A stretch of 64,000 bases of DNA from Streptomyces sp. NBC_01463 (GTDB lineage Bacteria; Actinomycetota; Actinomycetes; Streptomycetales; Streptomycetaceae), in the NCBI GenBank assembly GCA_036227345.1, contig CP109468.1:124001-188000 (forward strand), read 5' to 3'. The translations under genes and the position numbers were made by a program. Position 1 is the stretch's first letter. Each line of letters starts with the position of its first letter. Under the pieces are notes generated by a model, which saw only the letters and a program-made list of their open reading frames with translations, was not told where the DNA came from and did no database searches. Below, in pieces: positions 43,812 through 53,284 of the stretch.

Positions 43812-44576
43812 TCACACCACCGCCGTCATGCCACCGTCGACGTAGATCGTCTGCCCGTTCACGAAGTCCGAGGCCGGCGACGACAGGAACACCAGTGCGC
43901 CGACCAGTTCGTGTACCCGGCCCCAACGGCCGGCCGGTGTCCGCTGCGCGACCCAGGCGCTGAAGTCGGCGTCCTCGACCAGAGCCTGGGTCAGCTCGGT
44001 CGCGAAGTAACCGGGAGCCAGCGCGTTGGCCTGGATGCCGTGCGGACCAAGGTCGGCGCACATGCCCTGCGTCAGCATCACCACGCCTCCCTTGGTGGCG
44101 CTGTACGGGGTGATGTTGGGCCGTGCCAGTCGGCTCTGGACCGACCCGATATTGACGATCTTGCCACTGCCACGGGCGACCATGCCGCGGGCGACCCGCT
44201 GCCCCACCAGGAAGGCACTGGTCAGATTGGTGGCGACCAGATCGTTCCAGTCGGCGATCGGGAACTCGGTGAAGGCCGCACGACGCTGGATGCCGGCGTT
44301 GTTGACCAGGATGTCCGGGGTGCCGCAGACAGCCTCGATCCGCCCGACGCCTGAGTCCACCTCGTCCGGTGAGGTCACGTCGAAGGTGGCCACCCGTACC
44401 TCGCCGCCGGTGATCTCCCGCAGTCGGGCCGCGGCGGCCTCGGCCGCCTCGACGCCGCGCCCGTGGACGACGACCCGGGCGCCCGCCTCGAGCAGGCCCT
44501 GGGCAAGGGCGTACCCGATACCGCGGCTGGAGCCGGTGACGAGCGCGGTCCGCCCGGTCAGGTTGAACAGATTCAT
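43812..44576 (-). CDS. SDR oxidoreductase (gluconate 5-dehydrogenase-like)
   Basis: 254 residues from ATG 44576. The cofactor loop is TGSSRGIGYA (14-23), followed by NNAG (92-95), S145 and the YxxxK pair Y158/K162 (PYSATKGG). The start MNLFNLTGRTALVTG and the general pattern match gluconate 5-dehydrogenase (IdnO), which reduces 5-ketogluconate to gluconate. Together with the IdnD-like enzyme this suggests interconversion of idonate, 5-ketogluconate and gluconate, though related SDRs use other sugar acids. Confidence 0.88.
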   Translation of the reverse strand: MNLFNLTGRTALVTGSSRGIGYALAQGLLEAGARVVVHGRGVEAAEAAAARLREITGGEVRVATFDVTSPDEVDSGVGRIEAVCGTPDILVNNAGIQRRAAFTEFPIADWNDLVATNLTSAFLVGQRVARGMVARGSGKIVNIGSVQSRLARPNITPYSATKGGVVMLTQGMCADLGPHGIQANALAPGYFATELTQALVEDADFSAWVAQRTPAGRWGRVHELVGALVFLSSPASDFVNGQTIYVDGGMTAVV

Positions 44577-44741
44577 CGGACTACCTCCGTCGGGTACTGC
44601 TCTATCCGCTCATCATTCAGCCCGGTGAGGACGCGTTTCCGTACACGCCACGGCCTGAGTGGCCCATGTCGGCGCCTATCATCAGCACTCCTCGATACTC
44701 GCGGGCCACATCGGCACCTGATCACGAGACGACCCGTCGCC

Positions 44742-46049
44742 TCATGCGCCGGTCACAGTCTGCAGCTCGGCGAGCTCGACCCAGCGATGCTCCTGTCGCG
44801 CGAGTTCGGCGGCGAAGACCAGCAGATGGCCGTTGACCGAGTCTGCGAACTGCGTACTCGACACGCTGGCCGGCTCTCCGCGCACGACTCGGACGAAGTC
44901 CGCGACGAGCGGACGATCACCGCCACCGTGCATGTCGCCGGTCACCGACGTCTTGATCATCTCCTCGTCGAACGAAGCAGCCGCGTCGGTCCGGATACGA
45001 CGGACCCGGAGCGTCCCCTCCTCCAGGGCGCCGGAGATCTCACCGGCGGTTCCGACCACGTGGAGCGTGCGGCTCGGAGCCGGCGTGTTGGTCGCCAACG
45101 CGAAGGATCCGAGGACACCGTCGGCGAACTCCACGCTCACGCTCTGGCGATCGAGCACGTCGTTGCCGGCGCGCCACACACAGCGGCCGTAGCGGTTGTC
45201 GGTGCGCAACGACTCGAGCTTCTGGTCCAGGTCGAGCTCCGGGCTCACGTGCTCCTCCTGCTCCCAGACGTACTCCTGCCACCCGTTCAGTTCGACGTAG
45301 AGCCGGCGTGCCGAGTACGAGCACGTCGCCTCGATCGAGCAGTCGGACAGGCACCGCGTCCCCGCACCCTGCGGCGCCCGTTCGGGGATGAACATGCCAC
45401 GGGACCCCGAGCTGGCGACGCGGGCCGGGGCTGCGGAGTTGCACAGCCAGGTCATCAGGTCCAGGTCATGGCAGCACTTGGCCAGCAGCATCGACGAGCC
45501 CGACTGCTCGGAACTGCCCCAGCGTCCTCGGACGTACGCCATCGACATGTGGTCGTAGCTGACGTGCTCGGCCATCTCGATACTCAGGGGCTCGCCTATC
45601 TCACCGGCGAGGATGCGGCGCTTGGCCTCGGTGTAGAAGGGTGCGTAGCGCAGCACGTGACAGATCATCAGGATCCGTCCGGACGTCCGCTGCGCCTCCG
45701 CCAGGGTCATGAGTTCCTGCGCGTTCTGTGCGCTGGGCTTCTCCAGCAGCACGTCGTAGCCGGCGGCGAGCAGTCGGGTGGCGGTCCGTACATGATCCTG
45801 GTCCATCGTGGCGTCGATCGCCGCCTCCGCGACCTCGCCGGCATCCGGAAGGTCGGTCAGCGATGCGTACCGGGCGGCATGCGGGATCCCGAACTCTGCG
45901 CCCCACCGCTCTCGACGCGTCGGATCGGGCTCGACGATCGCCGTGATCGCCAGCTGATCGGGCGCGACCTGCGCGTAGCGCGAGTAGAGCACGCCGCGAT
46001 GCCCGGCGCCGACGAGGACTGCGCGCACCGGGGCGGATGAGCGCGTCAC
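44742..46049 (-). CDS. Gfo/Idh/MocA-family oxidoreductase
   Basis: 435 residues from GTG 46049, overlapping the previous stop (GTGA). The Rossmann motif VGAGHRG and the signature EKPSAQN (E103-K104-P105) are present; the C-terminal domain has HDLDLMTWL. The family oxidises or epimerises sugars and cyclitols with NAD(P). A cysteine-rich patch (CLSDCSIEATC) in the second domain is unusual. It belongs to the minus-strand sugar-acid operon; the substrate may be a sugar or uronic acid intermediate. Confidence 0.9.
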   Translation of the reverse strand: MTRSSAPVRAVLVGAGHRGVLYSRYAQVAPDQLAITAIVEPDPTRRERWGAEFGIPHAARYASLTDLPDAGEVAEAAIDATMDQDHVRTATRLLAAGYDVLLEKPSAQNAQELMTLAEAQRTSGRILMICHVLRYAPFYTEAKRRILAGEIGEPLSIEMAEHVSYDHMSMAYVRGRWGSSEQSGSSMLLAKCCHDLDLMTWLCNSAAPARVASSGSRGMFIPERAPQGAGTRCLSDCSIEATCSYSARRLYVELNGWQEYVWEQEEHVSPELDLDQKLESLRTDNRYGRCVWRAGNDVLDRQSVSVEFADGVLGSFALATNTPAPSRTLHVVGTAGEISGALEEGTLRVRRIRTDAAASFDEEMIKTSVTGDMHGGGDRPLVADFVRVVRGEPASVSSTQFADSVNGHLLVFAAELARQEHRWVELAELQTVTGA

Positions 46050-46840
46050 AGGTAGGCACCCCCGTTGACGTCGATGATCTCTCCGGTGCAGAACCCGCCG
46101 AGGTCGGACGCCAGGTACAGCACCGCGCCGGCGACGTCTTCGGGCACACCGGCTCGGCGCAGTGGCGTCGACTCGATCACCGCACGCCGGGTCTCGGGCG
46201 GCGTGAAGGTGGCGTGGAACGGGGTGTCCCCGATGAAGCCCGGCGCGATCGTGTTGACGGTGATGTTGCGCGGGCCGAACTCCTTCGCCCAGGCAAGCAT
46301 GAGGCCGTGCATGCCCGCCTTCGCCGCGGCGTACGCCGAGGCGCCCGGTCCGCCGCCGTTGCGTGCGGCCTGGGAGCTGATGTTGACGATCCTGCCGCCT
46401 CCGGGGCCTATCCGGCGCACCACTGCGCGGGTCACCAGGAACGCGCTGGTGAGGTTCAGATTCAGGACGGTGTGCCAGTGTTCGTCGGGCATGTCGACCA
46501 GACGGTGACGGCCCACGAGACCGCCGGCGTTGTTGATCAGGATGTCGATCGGGCCCTGGAGCTGCTCGGCGGCGTTGCTGACCGCCTCCTCGACAGCTGC
46601 CGGATCGGTGGCGTCGAGCTGCTCGGCGTGCGCGCGCCTGCCGGTGGCGGCGATCCGCTCCGCGGTCTCACGGCCGTCGTGGGCCTTGTACGTCAGCGCC
46701 ACGTCGGCACCGGCGTCCGCCAGTGCGACCGCCACCGCCGCTCCGATGCCCGTACCGCCGCCGGTCACCAGGGCCCTGCGCCCCTGGAGGCTCAACGAGG
46801 GGATCCCGGTCGTCCGCACGTGTGTCGGTGTCTGGCTCAT
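46046..46840 (-). CDS. SDR oxidoreductase 2
   Basis: 264 residues from ATG 46840 with GGGAGGTTGGC upstream. TGGGTGIGAA (26-35), NNAG (103-106), NISS and Y170/K174 (SAYAAAKAG) define an active classical short-chain dehydrogenase, FabG-like. Its ATG overlaps the TGA of the small upstream frame and its stop overlaps the Gfo/Idh gene, so it is fully operon-bound. It probably oxidises or reduces a sugar-acid carbon. Confidence 0.9.
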   Translation of the reverse strand: MSQTPTHVRTTGIPSLSLQGRRALVTGGGTGIGAAVAVALADAGADVALTYKAHDGRETAERIAATGRRAHAEQLDATDPAAVEEAVSNAAEQLQGPIDILINNAGGLVGRHRLVDMPDEHWHTVLNLNLTSAFLVTRAVVRRIGPGGGRIVNISSQAARNGGGPGASAYAAAKAGMHGLMLAWAKEFGPRNITVNTIAPGFIGDTPFHATFTPPETRRAVIESTPLRRAGVPEDVAGAVLYLASDLGGFCTGEIIDVNGGAYL

Positions 46841-47184
46841 GCCAACCTCCCGGTCTGATCGGCCTTCATTTCGTGGTGCGACGGCTCGCGTTCGAGCGGT
46901 CGTCCGATTGCGTACGCCGTGGGCCCGCCTTGACGCGGGTATGCACCAGTCGAGTGTCCGGCGGTGCACCGCGGAGGCTCTGCGTTCGGCACTGCGCGCC
47001 GCGGGCTGTGGGCGGCCACCCAGTTGCCGGAGAACACATCCGGCGCTGCCTCCCAGGTGTCGCCGTCGCCCTGCCCGTCGGGCACGCGGGCGAAGCCGGC
47101 CGGGCGAGCGGCGGCCCGGGGACCGGACTTCCCGGTGCGCGTGCGATCGGTCGAGGGAGTGGCGGATTCGGGTTCGGCGCTCAC
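46837..47184 (-). CDS. Small uncharacterised operon ORF
   Basis: 115 residues from GTG 47184, which has an excellent GGAGGAGAT before it; its TGA overlaps the ATG of the next SDR (ATGA). Those signals suggest translation, but the protein (polar, rich in Arg, Pro and Gly, with DTWEAAPDVFSGNWVAAHSP) resembles no family and may be the remains of a displaced gene. If it is not a gene, the 366-base gap between the two SDRs is otherwise empty. Confidence 0.4.
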   Translation of the reverse strand: MSAEPESATPSTDRTRTGKSGPRAAARPAGFARVPDGQGDGDTWEAAPDVFSGNWVAAHSPRRAVPNAEPPRCTAGHSTGAYPRQGGPTAYAIGRPLEREPSHHEMKADQTGRLA

Positions 47185-47206
47185 ATCTCCTCCTTCGGTA
47201 CGGCGG

Positions 47207-47953
47207 TCATGACCGGCTGGGGCAGAGCATCAGCTCAGGTACGTGCGCCCGCGGCGGGAGCTGCAGGATCGCGGCGACCATCGCCGCCACGTCCTCCGGC
47301 TGGAGTGCGTGTGCCAGCTGATCGGCCGTGGGAGGGGTCGGACGCTTGGCGATCATCGGGGTCCGGGTGAATCCGGGGTAGATGACGCTGATCCGGACAC
47401 CGTCGGCGCGAGCCTCCTCCATGGCGGCGTGGGCCAGTGCGGCCACGGCTGCCTTGGCCGCCTGGTAGCCGACGCCGGACAGGTCCGGCCTCTTCGCTGC
47501 CGATGACGACACGTGGATGAGCACTCCCCCGCCCTGTCGCTTCAGCGCGGGGAGCGCCGCCCTGGTCAGGGAGAACGCAGCGTCGACGTTCACCCGGAAC
47601 AGCTCACGCCAGTCGCTCTCGGAGAGGGTGTCCAGGGAGCGTCGGGTCACGTTCGTACCGACGCAGTTGACCACCGCGTCCAGTCCGCCGAACTCGGCGG
47701 TGGCACGGTCGACTGCCGTCAGAGCTGCTTCGAGGTCGGCCAGATCGCCGGGGACGCAGAGCACTCGTGTGCCGCCGCCCCGCAGGCGGTCCGCCACTTC
47801 GGCCAGTTCCGGTGCCCGCCGGGCGGCGATGACGAGGTCGGCACCGAGTCCGGCCAGCGTCTGTGCGGTCGCTCGCCCCATGCCGCTGCTGGCACCCGCG
47901 ACGAGAACCGCGTGCCCGCTCAGCGGGCCCTGTGGTGATGGTGGGATGCTCAT
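47207..47953 (-). CDS. SDR oxidoreductase 3
   Basis: 248 residues from ATG 47953, overlapping the preceding stop (ATGA). AGASSGMGRA, a VNCVGTN in place of the usual NNAG, HVSSSAAKR and Y163/K167 (GYQAAKAAV) make it an NADP-type SDR. The altered NNAG motif (NCVG) is a mild deviation that other SDRs also show. It is one of three SDRs in the operon, which suggests several oxidation steps on different carbons. Confidence 0.88.
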   Translation of the reverse strand: MSIPPSPQGPLSGHAVLVAGASSGMGRATAQTLAGLGADLVIAARRAPELAEVADRLRGGGTRVLCVPGDLADLEAALTAVDRATAEFGGLDAVVNCVGTNVTRRSLDTLSESDWRELFRVNVDAAFSLTRAALPALKRQGGGVLIHVSSSAAKRPDLSGVGYQAAKAAVAALAHAAMEEARADGVRISVIYPGFTRTPMIAKRPTPPTADQLAHALQPEDVAAMVAAILQLPPRAHVPELMLCPSRS

Positions 47954-48762
47954 CCGGCCACCAGCCGCCGGATGTACGCCGCGTCGGTCCGGGTCTGGTC
48001 GAGCACCTGTGCGTAGGGCAGCGCGTAGTGGCTGTGCAGGGTGAGCACGCCGTCGAAGTCCGCTGCCCGGAGATGGGCGACGATGGCGGGCCACGGGACC
48101 ATGCCGTCGGCGAGTCCGAACCAGTCGGAGGCCCACGCCCGCCGGCCGTTCGGATCGAGGGCTGCCGGGTACCACCCCCCGTTCTTCACGCCCACGCAGT
48201 CGAGCCAGGTATCCAGCAGGTCGAAGGTCAGCCGCCAGTCCTCCCGCCCTTCCTGCACAGCCTGGTTCCCGGGGTCCGGGTAGGCGACGAACGTGGCCGG
48301 ATCGCGCCCGTCGAGCAGCCGGTGCGCGAGCGCACCGGAGCTGTGCACGGTGCCGCCGTGCAGTTGGAGCGCGAGGCGGACACCGGCCCGTTCCGCGATC
48401 TCGCCCAACCTGTCGAGATCGTGCCTGGCCCGGTCGATCTGCTCGGTGACCCGAGTGTGCGGGTCGTACTTCCAGTAGCCGAGCCGAACCGTGCCGATCC
48501 CGGCCGCGGCGCAGGCTCCGAGCACGGACTCGGCCGGGTGGGCCGCCGGATCGCTGAGGTCGGTCGTCGCCAGCGGCACCGACAGTCCGCCTTCGCGGCA
48601 GCGGGAAACCGCCGCGGAGATGCCGGCAGGACTTGCCGGGGAGGCGGTGAACCCGTCCCGGATGAGGAGATCGACGCCGTCGAAGCCGAGATCGGCGATC
48701 GTGTCGACGGTCTCGGCGACTTCGCGGTCGCCGAACAGCTTGGTGAACAGGACCGTTTGCAT
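47950..48762 (-). CDS. Sugar phosphate isomerase/epimerase (AP endonuclease-2 fold)
   Basis: 270 residues from ATG 48762 with GGAGAAAGG upstream. A TIM-barrel of the xylose-isomerase-like group: TIADLGFDGVDLLIRDG, RLALQLHGGTVHSSG, FVAYPDPGNQAVQ and VKNGGW. The DPGN and H/E residues at strand ends are the usual metal ligands. These enzymes isomerise or epimerise sugars or act as dehydratases in uronate and inositol pathways. It lies between the transporter and SDR genes of the operon. Confidence 0.88.
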   Translation of the reverse strand: MQTVLFTKLFGDREVAETVDTIADLGFDGVDLLIRDGFTASPASPAGISAAVSRCREGGLSVPLATTDLSDPAAHPAESVLGACAAAGIGTVRLGYWKYDPHTRVTEQIDRARHDLDRLGEIAERAGVRLALQLHGGTVHSSGALAHRLLDGRDPATFVAYPDPGNQAVQEGREDWRLTFDLLDTWLDCVGVKNGGWYPAALDPNGRRAWASDWFGLADGMVPWPAIVAHLRAADFDGVLTLHSHYALPYAQVLDQTRTDAAYIRRLVAG

Positions 48763-49041
48763 CCAGTGTTGCCTTTCTCCGGAGGGGGATGGTGCGGTGG
48801 GCTCGCGCACGATCGGTCGGGCTGCCGTCGACGACGGTCCCGGCACCGTTTCGGCGCGGCCCGGCGGGGCGGCACGGACGTCGGGTCGGACGGTGCGTCG
48901 TACCGCTCGGCCGGAACGAGCGCGGGTTCAATCAGCCGGCGTGCGTCACGCCGTGTCGTGCACCGGCGCCTCGGCGGTGCCGCGCACGGCTCCGCCCATG
49001 GGCCGCCCGGGGCTTGGTGAAGTCGGGCCGCAGATCCGGCA

Positions 49042-49878
49042 TCAACGGCCGCCCAGACCACTCATGGTGATTCCGCGGACGAACCACCGCTGGGTGAGGA
49101 AGAACAGAATGATCAGGGGGATCGTGGTGAAGGTGGCCGCCATCAGCAGCAGGTTCCACTGGGTACCGTTGATGTCCTGGAACACCTGCAGGCCGACCGG
49201 GACGGTGCGGGTGGCGTCGCTGTTCGAGATGACCAGCGGCCAGAGCAGGTTGTTCCACTGCCCGATGAACTTGAACACGGCCAGGGTCGCGATCGCCGGC
49301 AGGGCGAGCGGCACGATCACGCGGACGAACGCCTGCCAGCGGTTCGCGCCGTCGAGGCGGGCCGCCTCCTCGTAGTCGCGCGGGATGCCGAGGAAGAACT
49401 GCCGGAGCAGGAACACCCCGATCGCGGTGAACGCGTGCGGCACGATCATCCCCGGCCAGGTGTCGATGCCGTGCAGTTTCGCGACCAGCACGAACTGTGG
49501 AATCAGCGTCACCTGAGAGGGGATCATCAACGTGGCGAGGTAGACCCCGAACAGCCAGCTTCGGCCTCGGAAGTTCAGCCGGGCGAACGCGTACGCGGCC
49601 AGCGCCGCGGTGACCGTTTCGAGGATCGTCGTCCCGGCGGCGAAGTAGACGGTGTTCAGCAGGTACCTGCTGAGCGGGACGAGATCGAACACGCGGCCCA
49701 GGTTCTCGGGGTGCCAACTGCTCGGCCAGAAAGCCGGCTTCGCGGCCATCGACTCGTCGTCGGACTGGAAAGCCACCAGCACCATCATCACGACCGGGAT
49801 CAGCGTGACCGCGGTGACCAGGAAACAGGCGAAGACAACCAGTTTGCGCCTGACGACAGGTTTCGTGTCACTTGTCAT
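49042..49878 (-). CDS. Sugar ABC transporter permease (second system, MalG-type)
   Basis: 278 residues from ATG 49878, overlapping the other permease by 11 bases. Six membrane segments; ATPase-contact loop YEEAARLDGANRWQAFVRV. After it there are 279 non-coding bases before the isomerase gene. With the permease at 49868 and the lipoprotein at 50812 it forms a second CUT1 importer in the locus. Confidence 0.93.
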   Translation of the reverse strand: MTSDTKPVVRRKLVVFACFLVTAVTLIPVVMMVLVAFQSDDESMAAKPAFWPSSWHPENLGRVFDLVPLSRYLLNTVYFAAGTTILETVTAALAAYAFARLNFRGRSWLFGVYLATLMIPSQVTLIPQFVLVAKLHGIDTWPGMIVPHAFTAIGVFLLRQFFLGIPRDYEEAARLDGANRWQAFVRVIVPLALPAIATLAVFKFIGQWNNLLWPLVISNSDATRTVPVGLQVFQDINGTQWNLLLMAATFTTIPLIILFFLTQRWFVRGITMSGLGGR

Positions 49879-50806
49879 AGTGCACCAGCTTCCGTTGGAA
49901 GAGGAACTGGCCCGCAGTGATCAGCACGATGAACGCGAACAGCGCCAGTGACTGCGCGGCGGCGTACCCCTGGTCGTAGTTCTTGAAGCCGGTCTGGTAG
50001 ATGTACATGACCAGCGTGGTGGTCCGGGTGCCAGGTCCGCCGTTCGTCATGATCAGCGCCTGGTCGAAGACCTGGAACGAGCCGATCACCGATGTGACGA
50101 CGACGAAGAACAGCGCAGGGGAAAGCATCGGCAGTGTGATGTGCCGGAAGCTGTGCCACGGCGACGCACCATCCACGCGTCCGGCCTCGTAGAGCTGCTG
50201 CGGAATCGCCTGGAGCCCCGCCAGGATGACGACCATGCCGAAGCCGAAGCTCTTCCACACGCTCATGATGATCAGCGCCGGCATCGCCCAACTGTCCGAG
50301 ACCAGCCATGCCGGTCCACTGATGCCGAACCAGCCCAGGACCGCGTTCACCAGGCCGTCGTGCGGGATGTAGAGCCAGATCCAGACGAACGCCACCGCGA
50401 CCGTGATGGTCGCGTACGGCAACAGCAGGAGCGATCGGAAGACGGCGATCCGCCGGAGTCCCTGGTTGAGCAGCAATGCCAGTGCCAGGCTGACCAGGAT
50501 CGTCAACGGCACGCTGACCAGGGTGAAGTAGGCCGTGTTGCCGAGCGCCGACCAGAACGTCGGATCGGGACCGAGGCGTGCGAAGTTGCGCAGGCCGACC
50601 CAGGTGGGAGAGCTGAACAGGTTCCAGTCCAGCAGCGAGATCACGCCGGCCGCGACGACCGGACCGGCGGTGAAGACGAGGAAGCCGATCAGGCTGGGAA
50701 GGAGGAACAGCCAGGCGGTGAGCGCCTCACGGCTACGCCGGCGCCGGGTGGGAGCGGGTGTGAGCTGTAGGTAAGTGCTGGTGGCGGGTGGAGTGTCGAC
50801 AGCCAT
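49868..50806 (-). CDS. Sugar ABC transporter permease (second system, MalF-type)
   Basis: 312 residues from ATG 50806 (GGAAGAGG upstream); a GTG at 50815 overlapping the lipoprotein stop is an alternative that would add three residues. It has a basic N-terminus (TRRRRSREA) and six membrane segments, with contact loop QLYEAGRVDGASPWHSFRHI. Partner of the permease at 49042. Confidence 0.93.
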   Translation of the reverse strand: MAVDTPPATSTYLQLTPAPTRRRRSREALTAWLFLLPSLIGFLVFTAGPVVAAGVISLLDWNLFSSPTWVGLRNFARLGPDPTFWSALGNTAYFTLVSVPLTILVSLALALLLNQGLRRIAVFRSLLLLPYATITVAVAFVWIWLYIPHDGLVNAVLGWFGISGPAWLVSDSWAMPALIIMSVWKSFGFGMVVILAGLQAIPQQLYEAGRVDGASPWHSFRHITLPMLSPALFFVVVTSVIGSFQVFDQALIMTNGGPGTRTTTLVMYIYQTGFKNYDQGYAAAQSLALFAFIVLITAGQFLFQRKLVHYDK

Positions 50807-50811
50807 CGCGG

Positions 50812-52122
50812 TCACCTCTTCCTGGCCGTGGCTTGGCTGACGGTGTCGCGATGCTGACGCATCAGTACGTCGAGGCGCGGCGTGAGCCCGTCGATGACCT
50901 CGCGGATGCCGACCTGGCCGAGGAAGGCGCGCGGCAGATCCTGACCGAGCAGCTGCTCGACCTGGTTCCAGTTCGTGGTGACGTCGTAGGCGTGCCCGCC
51001 GGCGAGCTTGCCGGCCAGGATGTTCCGGACGATCCCGAGGTTGGCGGGCGGCGGCTGGAAGGCGCTGCCCGCGCTGCGCCGGGCCGGATTGTTGCGGCCG
51101 GCCTTTGCGTAGATGTCGAGCGCACCGGTACTGGTCAGTGTCTTGAGCAGCTTCCACGCGAGGTCGAGCTCGGCGCCCTCTCGTACCCCCGACGGAATCG
51201 CGAAGCCGGTCCCCGAGACGCGCGGCGTACTCCCGGCGGCACCGGCGGGGAACGGGATGACGTCCCAGTCGAACTTCGCCTTACGGGCGTTGACCACCTG
51301 CCACGGCCCGTTCTGCAGGAACGCGACGTTGCCCTGCAGGAAGTTCGACAGCGAGTTCTCGGTGACGAGGTTCTTGATCGGCGGTGTGACCTTGTCCTTC
51401 ACGAACAGGTCGATGACGAACTCCAGGGCCTCCATCGCCCGCGGCTCACCGAGGATGCTCCGGCCGCCGTCCGCACTCATCACGTTTCCGCCGGCGCAGT
51501 AGATCCACGACACCAGGTCGCCGATCGCCGGCGCACAGGTGAAGCCGTACTGCTCACCGGGTTCGGTGAGCTGCTTGGTGAGTTCGCGGAACGCTGCCCA
51601 TGACATCGGTTCGGTGCGTGACGGCAGGGGAACGCCCTGCTTCTTCAGGAGGTCCTTGTTGTAGTACATGACGGTCGGCGCGACATCGAAACCGATCGCG
51701 TACGTCTTCCCGTTGAAGGTCGAGATCCGCTGACTGGTCTCATAGAAGTCGTCGAGCTCGAAGTCGGGGTCGGCGGCGATCAGGTCGTCGAGCGGGCGGT
51801 GGGCGCCGCGGGCGGCGTACGTCGGGATGAGGGTGCCGTTGAGCGCGGTGACCAGGCTCGCGGTACCGCCGACGAGTTGCAGATCGAGCTTGGTCGAGTA
51901 ACCGCTCGACGGGGTCAGAGTGGCGACGGAGCGCACGCCGAGTTGCTGCTCGACATACGTGCCGAAGTCCTCCCAGACCTTCATCTCCTCGGCGCTGCTG
52001 GACCACATGGACCACGTCGCCCTGCCGGAGGTCGGGGCGGACGAACAGCCGGCTGCGGCGAGTCCGAGGCCGGCGAGGCCGCCGAGCTCAAGGAAGCTGC
52101 GGCGGGACAGCTTGCTGATCAT
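50812..52122 (-). CDS. Sugar ABC transporter substrate-binding lipoprotein (second system)
   Basis: 436 residues from ATG 52122. The N-terminus combines a twin arginine (SKLSRRSFLELG) with a lipobox LAAAGC (C26), a Tat-exported lipoprotein, whereas the first system's lipoprotein has a Sec-type signal. The mature protein is a cluster-B binding protein (YAIGFDVAPTVMYYNKDLLK, NVAFLQNGPWQV). It sits after the enolase gene by nine bases. Ligand unknown, likely the same class of sugar acids or oligosaccharides. Confidence 0.93.
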   Translation of the reverse strand: MISKLSRRSFLELGGLAGLGLAAAGCSSAPTSGRATWSMWSSSAEEMKVWEDFGTYVEQQLGVRSVATLTPSSGYSTKLDLQLVGGTASLVTALNGTLIPTYAARGAHRPLDDLIAADPDFELDDFYETSQRISTFNGKTYAIGFDVAPTVMYYNKDLLKKQGVPLPSRTEPMSWAAFRELTKQLTEPGEQYGFTCAPAIGDLVSWIYCAGGNVMSADGGRSILGEPRAMEALEFVIDLFVKDKVTPPIKNLVTENSLSNFLQGNVAFLQNGPWQVVNARKAKFDWDVIPFPAGAAGSTPRVSGTGFAIPSGVREGAELDLAWKLLKTLTSTGALDIYAKAGRNNPARRSAGSAFQPPPANLGIVRNILAGKLAGGHAYDVTTNWNQVEQLLGQDLPRAFLGQVGIREVIDGLTPRLDVLMRQHRDTVSQATARKR

Positions 52123-52130
52123 GGTTCTCC

Positions 52131-53273
52131 TCAGCGATAGAGCAGGTTGATCGACTCGGCGCGAATACGCTCCTCGTCGACCTCGACGCCCAGTCCAGGG
52201 GCTGTGGGGACCGTCGCGACGGCCTTGGTGATGGTCAGCCCGTCGACGTACAGATCGGTCAGGAGTTCCGGCCCGTTGAGTTCGGCGGGCAGAGCGAGCT
52301 CGAGCTGACTGAAGACGTGCAGTGCGGCGGCGAACGCGATTCCGCAGTCGGTGAGACCGCTGGCCAGGATCTCCAGACCGCCGGCGAGCGCGGTCTGGGC
52401 GGTCTTCAGGGCGTTGCGCAGTCCGCCGGACTTGCAGACCTTGATCACGACCAGGTCCGCCGCGTCCAGCCGCATCGCACGCGCCAGGTCCTGGGCGGAG
52501 AAGCTGCCCTCGTCGATCGCGATCGGCAGGTCGATCAGCTCACGCAGCCGGCCCATGGCGAGCGTGTCGGTGCTCGGCACGGGTTGCTCGACACAGTGGA
52601 TCGTCCGGACGTGCGCCGTCCGGTCCAGGAGTTGTCTGAGCGCGGCCGGACGGTACGACTGGTTCGCGTCGAGCCACAGCGGTCTGCCGTCGGCGACTTC
52701 GGCGGCGGTCTCGATCGCCGCCGTGTCGGCGTCCAGATCACCACCGATCTTGATCTTGTACGCCGAATAGTCAGACGACTGAAGTACGTGCTCGCGGACC
52801 GCGGCCCGGTCGCCGACACCTATCGCCGAACAGAGCGGGATCTCGTCGTACACCTTGCCGCCGAGCAGCGCGTGGACCGGAACGCCCGCGAGCTTGCCGG
52901 CCGCGTCGTGCATCGCGACGTCGACCGCGGCGCGGGCGAACGGGAAGCCGTTCGAGACCGCGGGACTGAGACGCTGGGCGGCGCGCCGTTGGAAGAGCTC
53001 GACATCGAACGGTGTGAGGCCGAGCAGGATCGGCGTGAGATGACGGCGGATCACGACGGCCATCGTCTCGGCGGTCTCGTAGCTCCAGCTCGGGAGTGCG
53101 CGCTGCTCTCCCCAGCCGACCACGCCGTCCTCGGTGGTCAGCTTGACGAAGATCACCGCCGCGGACTGGTCCGGCGCGGTGCCGGGTGTGCCGACGGCTC
53201 CGCTGCCGAGCACGAAGCGGCGGGCGAACGGGACGGCGACGGGGAAGACCTCGACCTGGGTGATGCGGGACAT
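52131..53273 (-). CDS. Enolase-superfamily enzyme (muconate-lactonizing/mandelate-racemase type)
   Basis: 380 residues from ATG 53273. A capping domain is followed by a barrel with K173-x-K175 (AYKIKIGG), metal ligands D202 (WLDANQ), E229 (CVEQP) and D254 (AIDEGS), and K278 (VVIKVC). The KxK on strand 2 and K on strand 6 are those of the MLE subgroup: lactone-forming enzymes, epimerases and acid-sugar dehydratases. With sugar-acid dehydrogenases on both sides, dehydration, cycloisomerisation or epimerisation of an acid sugar is the likely step. It is 11 bases from the upstream dehydrogenase. Confidence 0.92.
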   Translation of the reverse strand: MSRITQVEVFPVAVPFARRFVLGSGAVGTPGTAPDQSAAVIFVKLTTEDGVVGWGEQRALPSWSYETAETMAVVIRRHLTPILLGLTPFDVELFQRRAAQRLSPAVSNGFPFARAAVDVAMHDAAGKLAGVPVHALLGGKVYDEIPLCSAIGVGDRAAVREHVLQSSDYSAYKIKIGGDLDADTAAIETAAEVADGRPLWLDANQSYRPAALRQLLDRTAHVRTIHCVEQPVPSTDTLAMGRLRELIDLPIAIDEGSFSAQDLARAMRLDAADLVVIKVCKSGGLRNALKTAQTALAGGLEILASGLTDCGIAFAAALHVFSQLELALPAELNGPELLTDLYVDGLTITKAVATVPTAPGLGVEVDEERIRAESINLLYR

Positions 53274-53284
53274 CTGCGGTCCTT

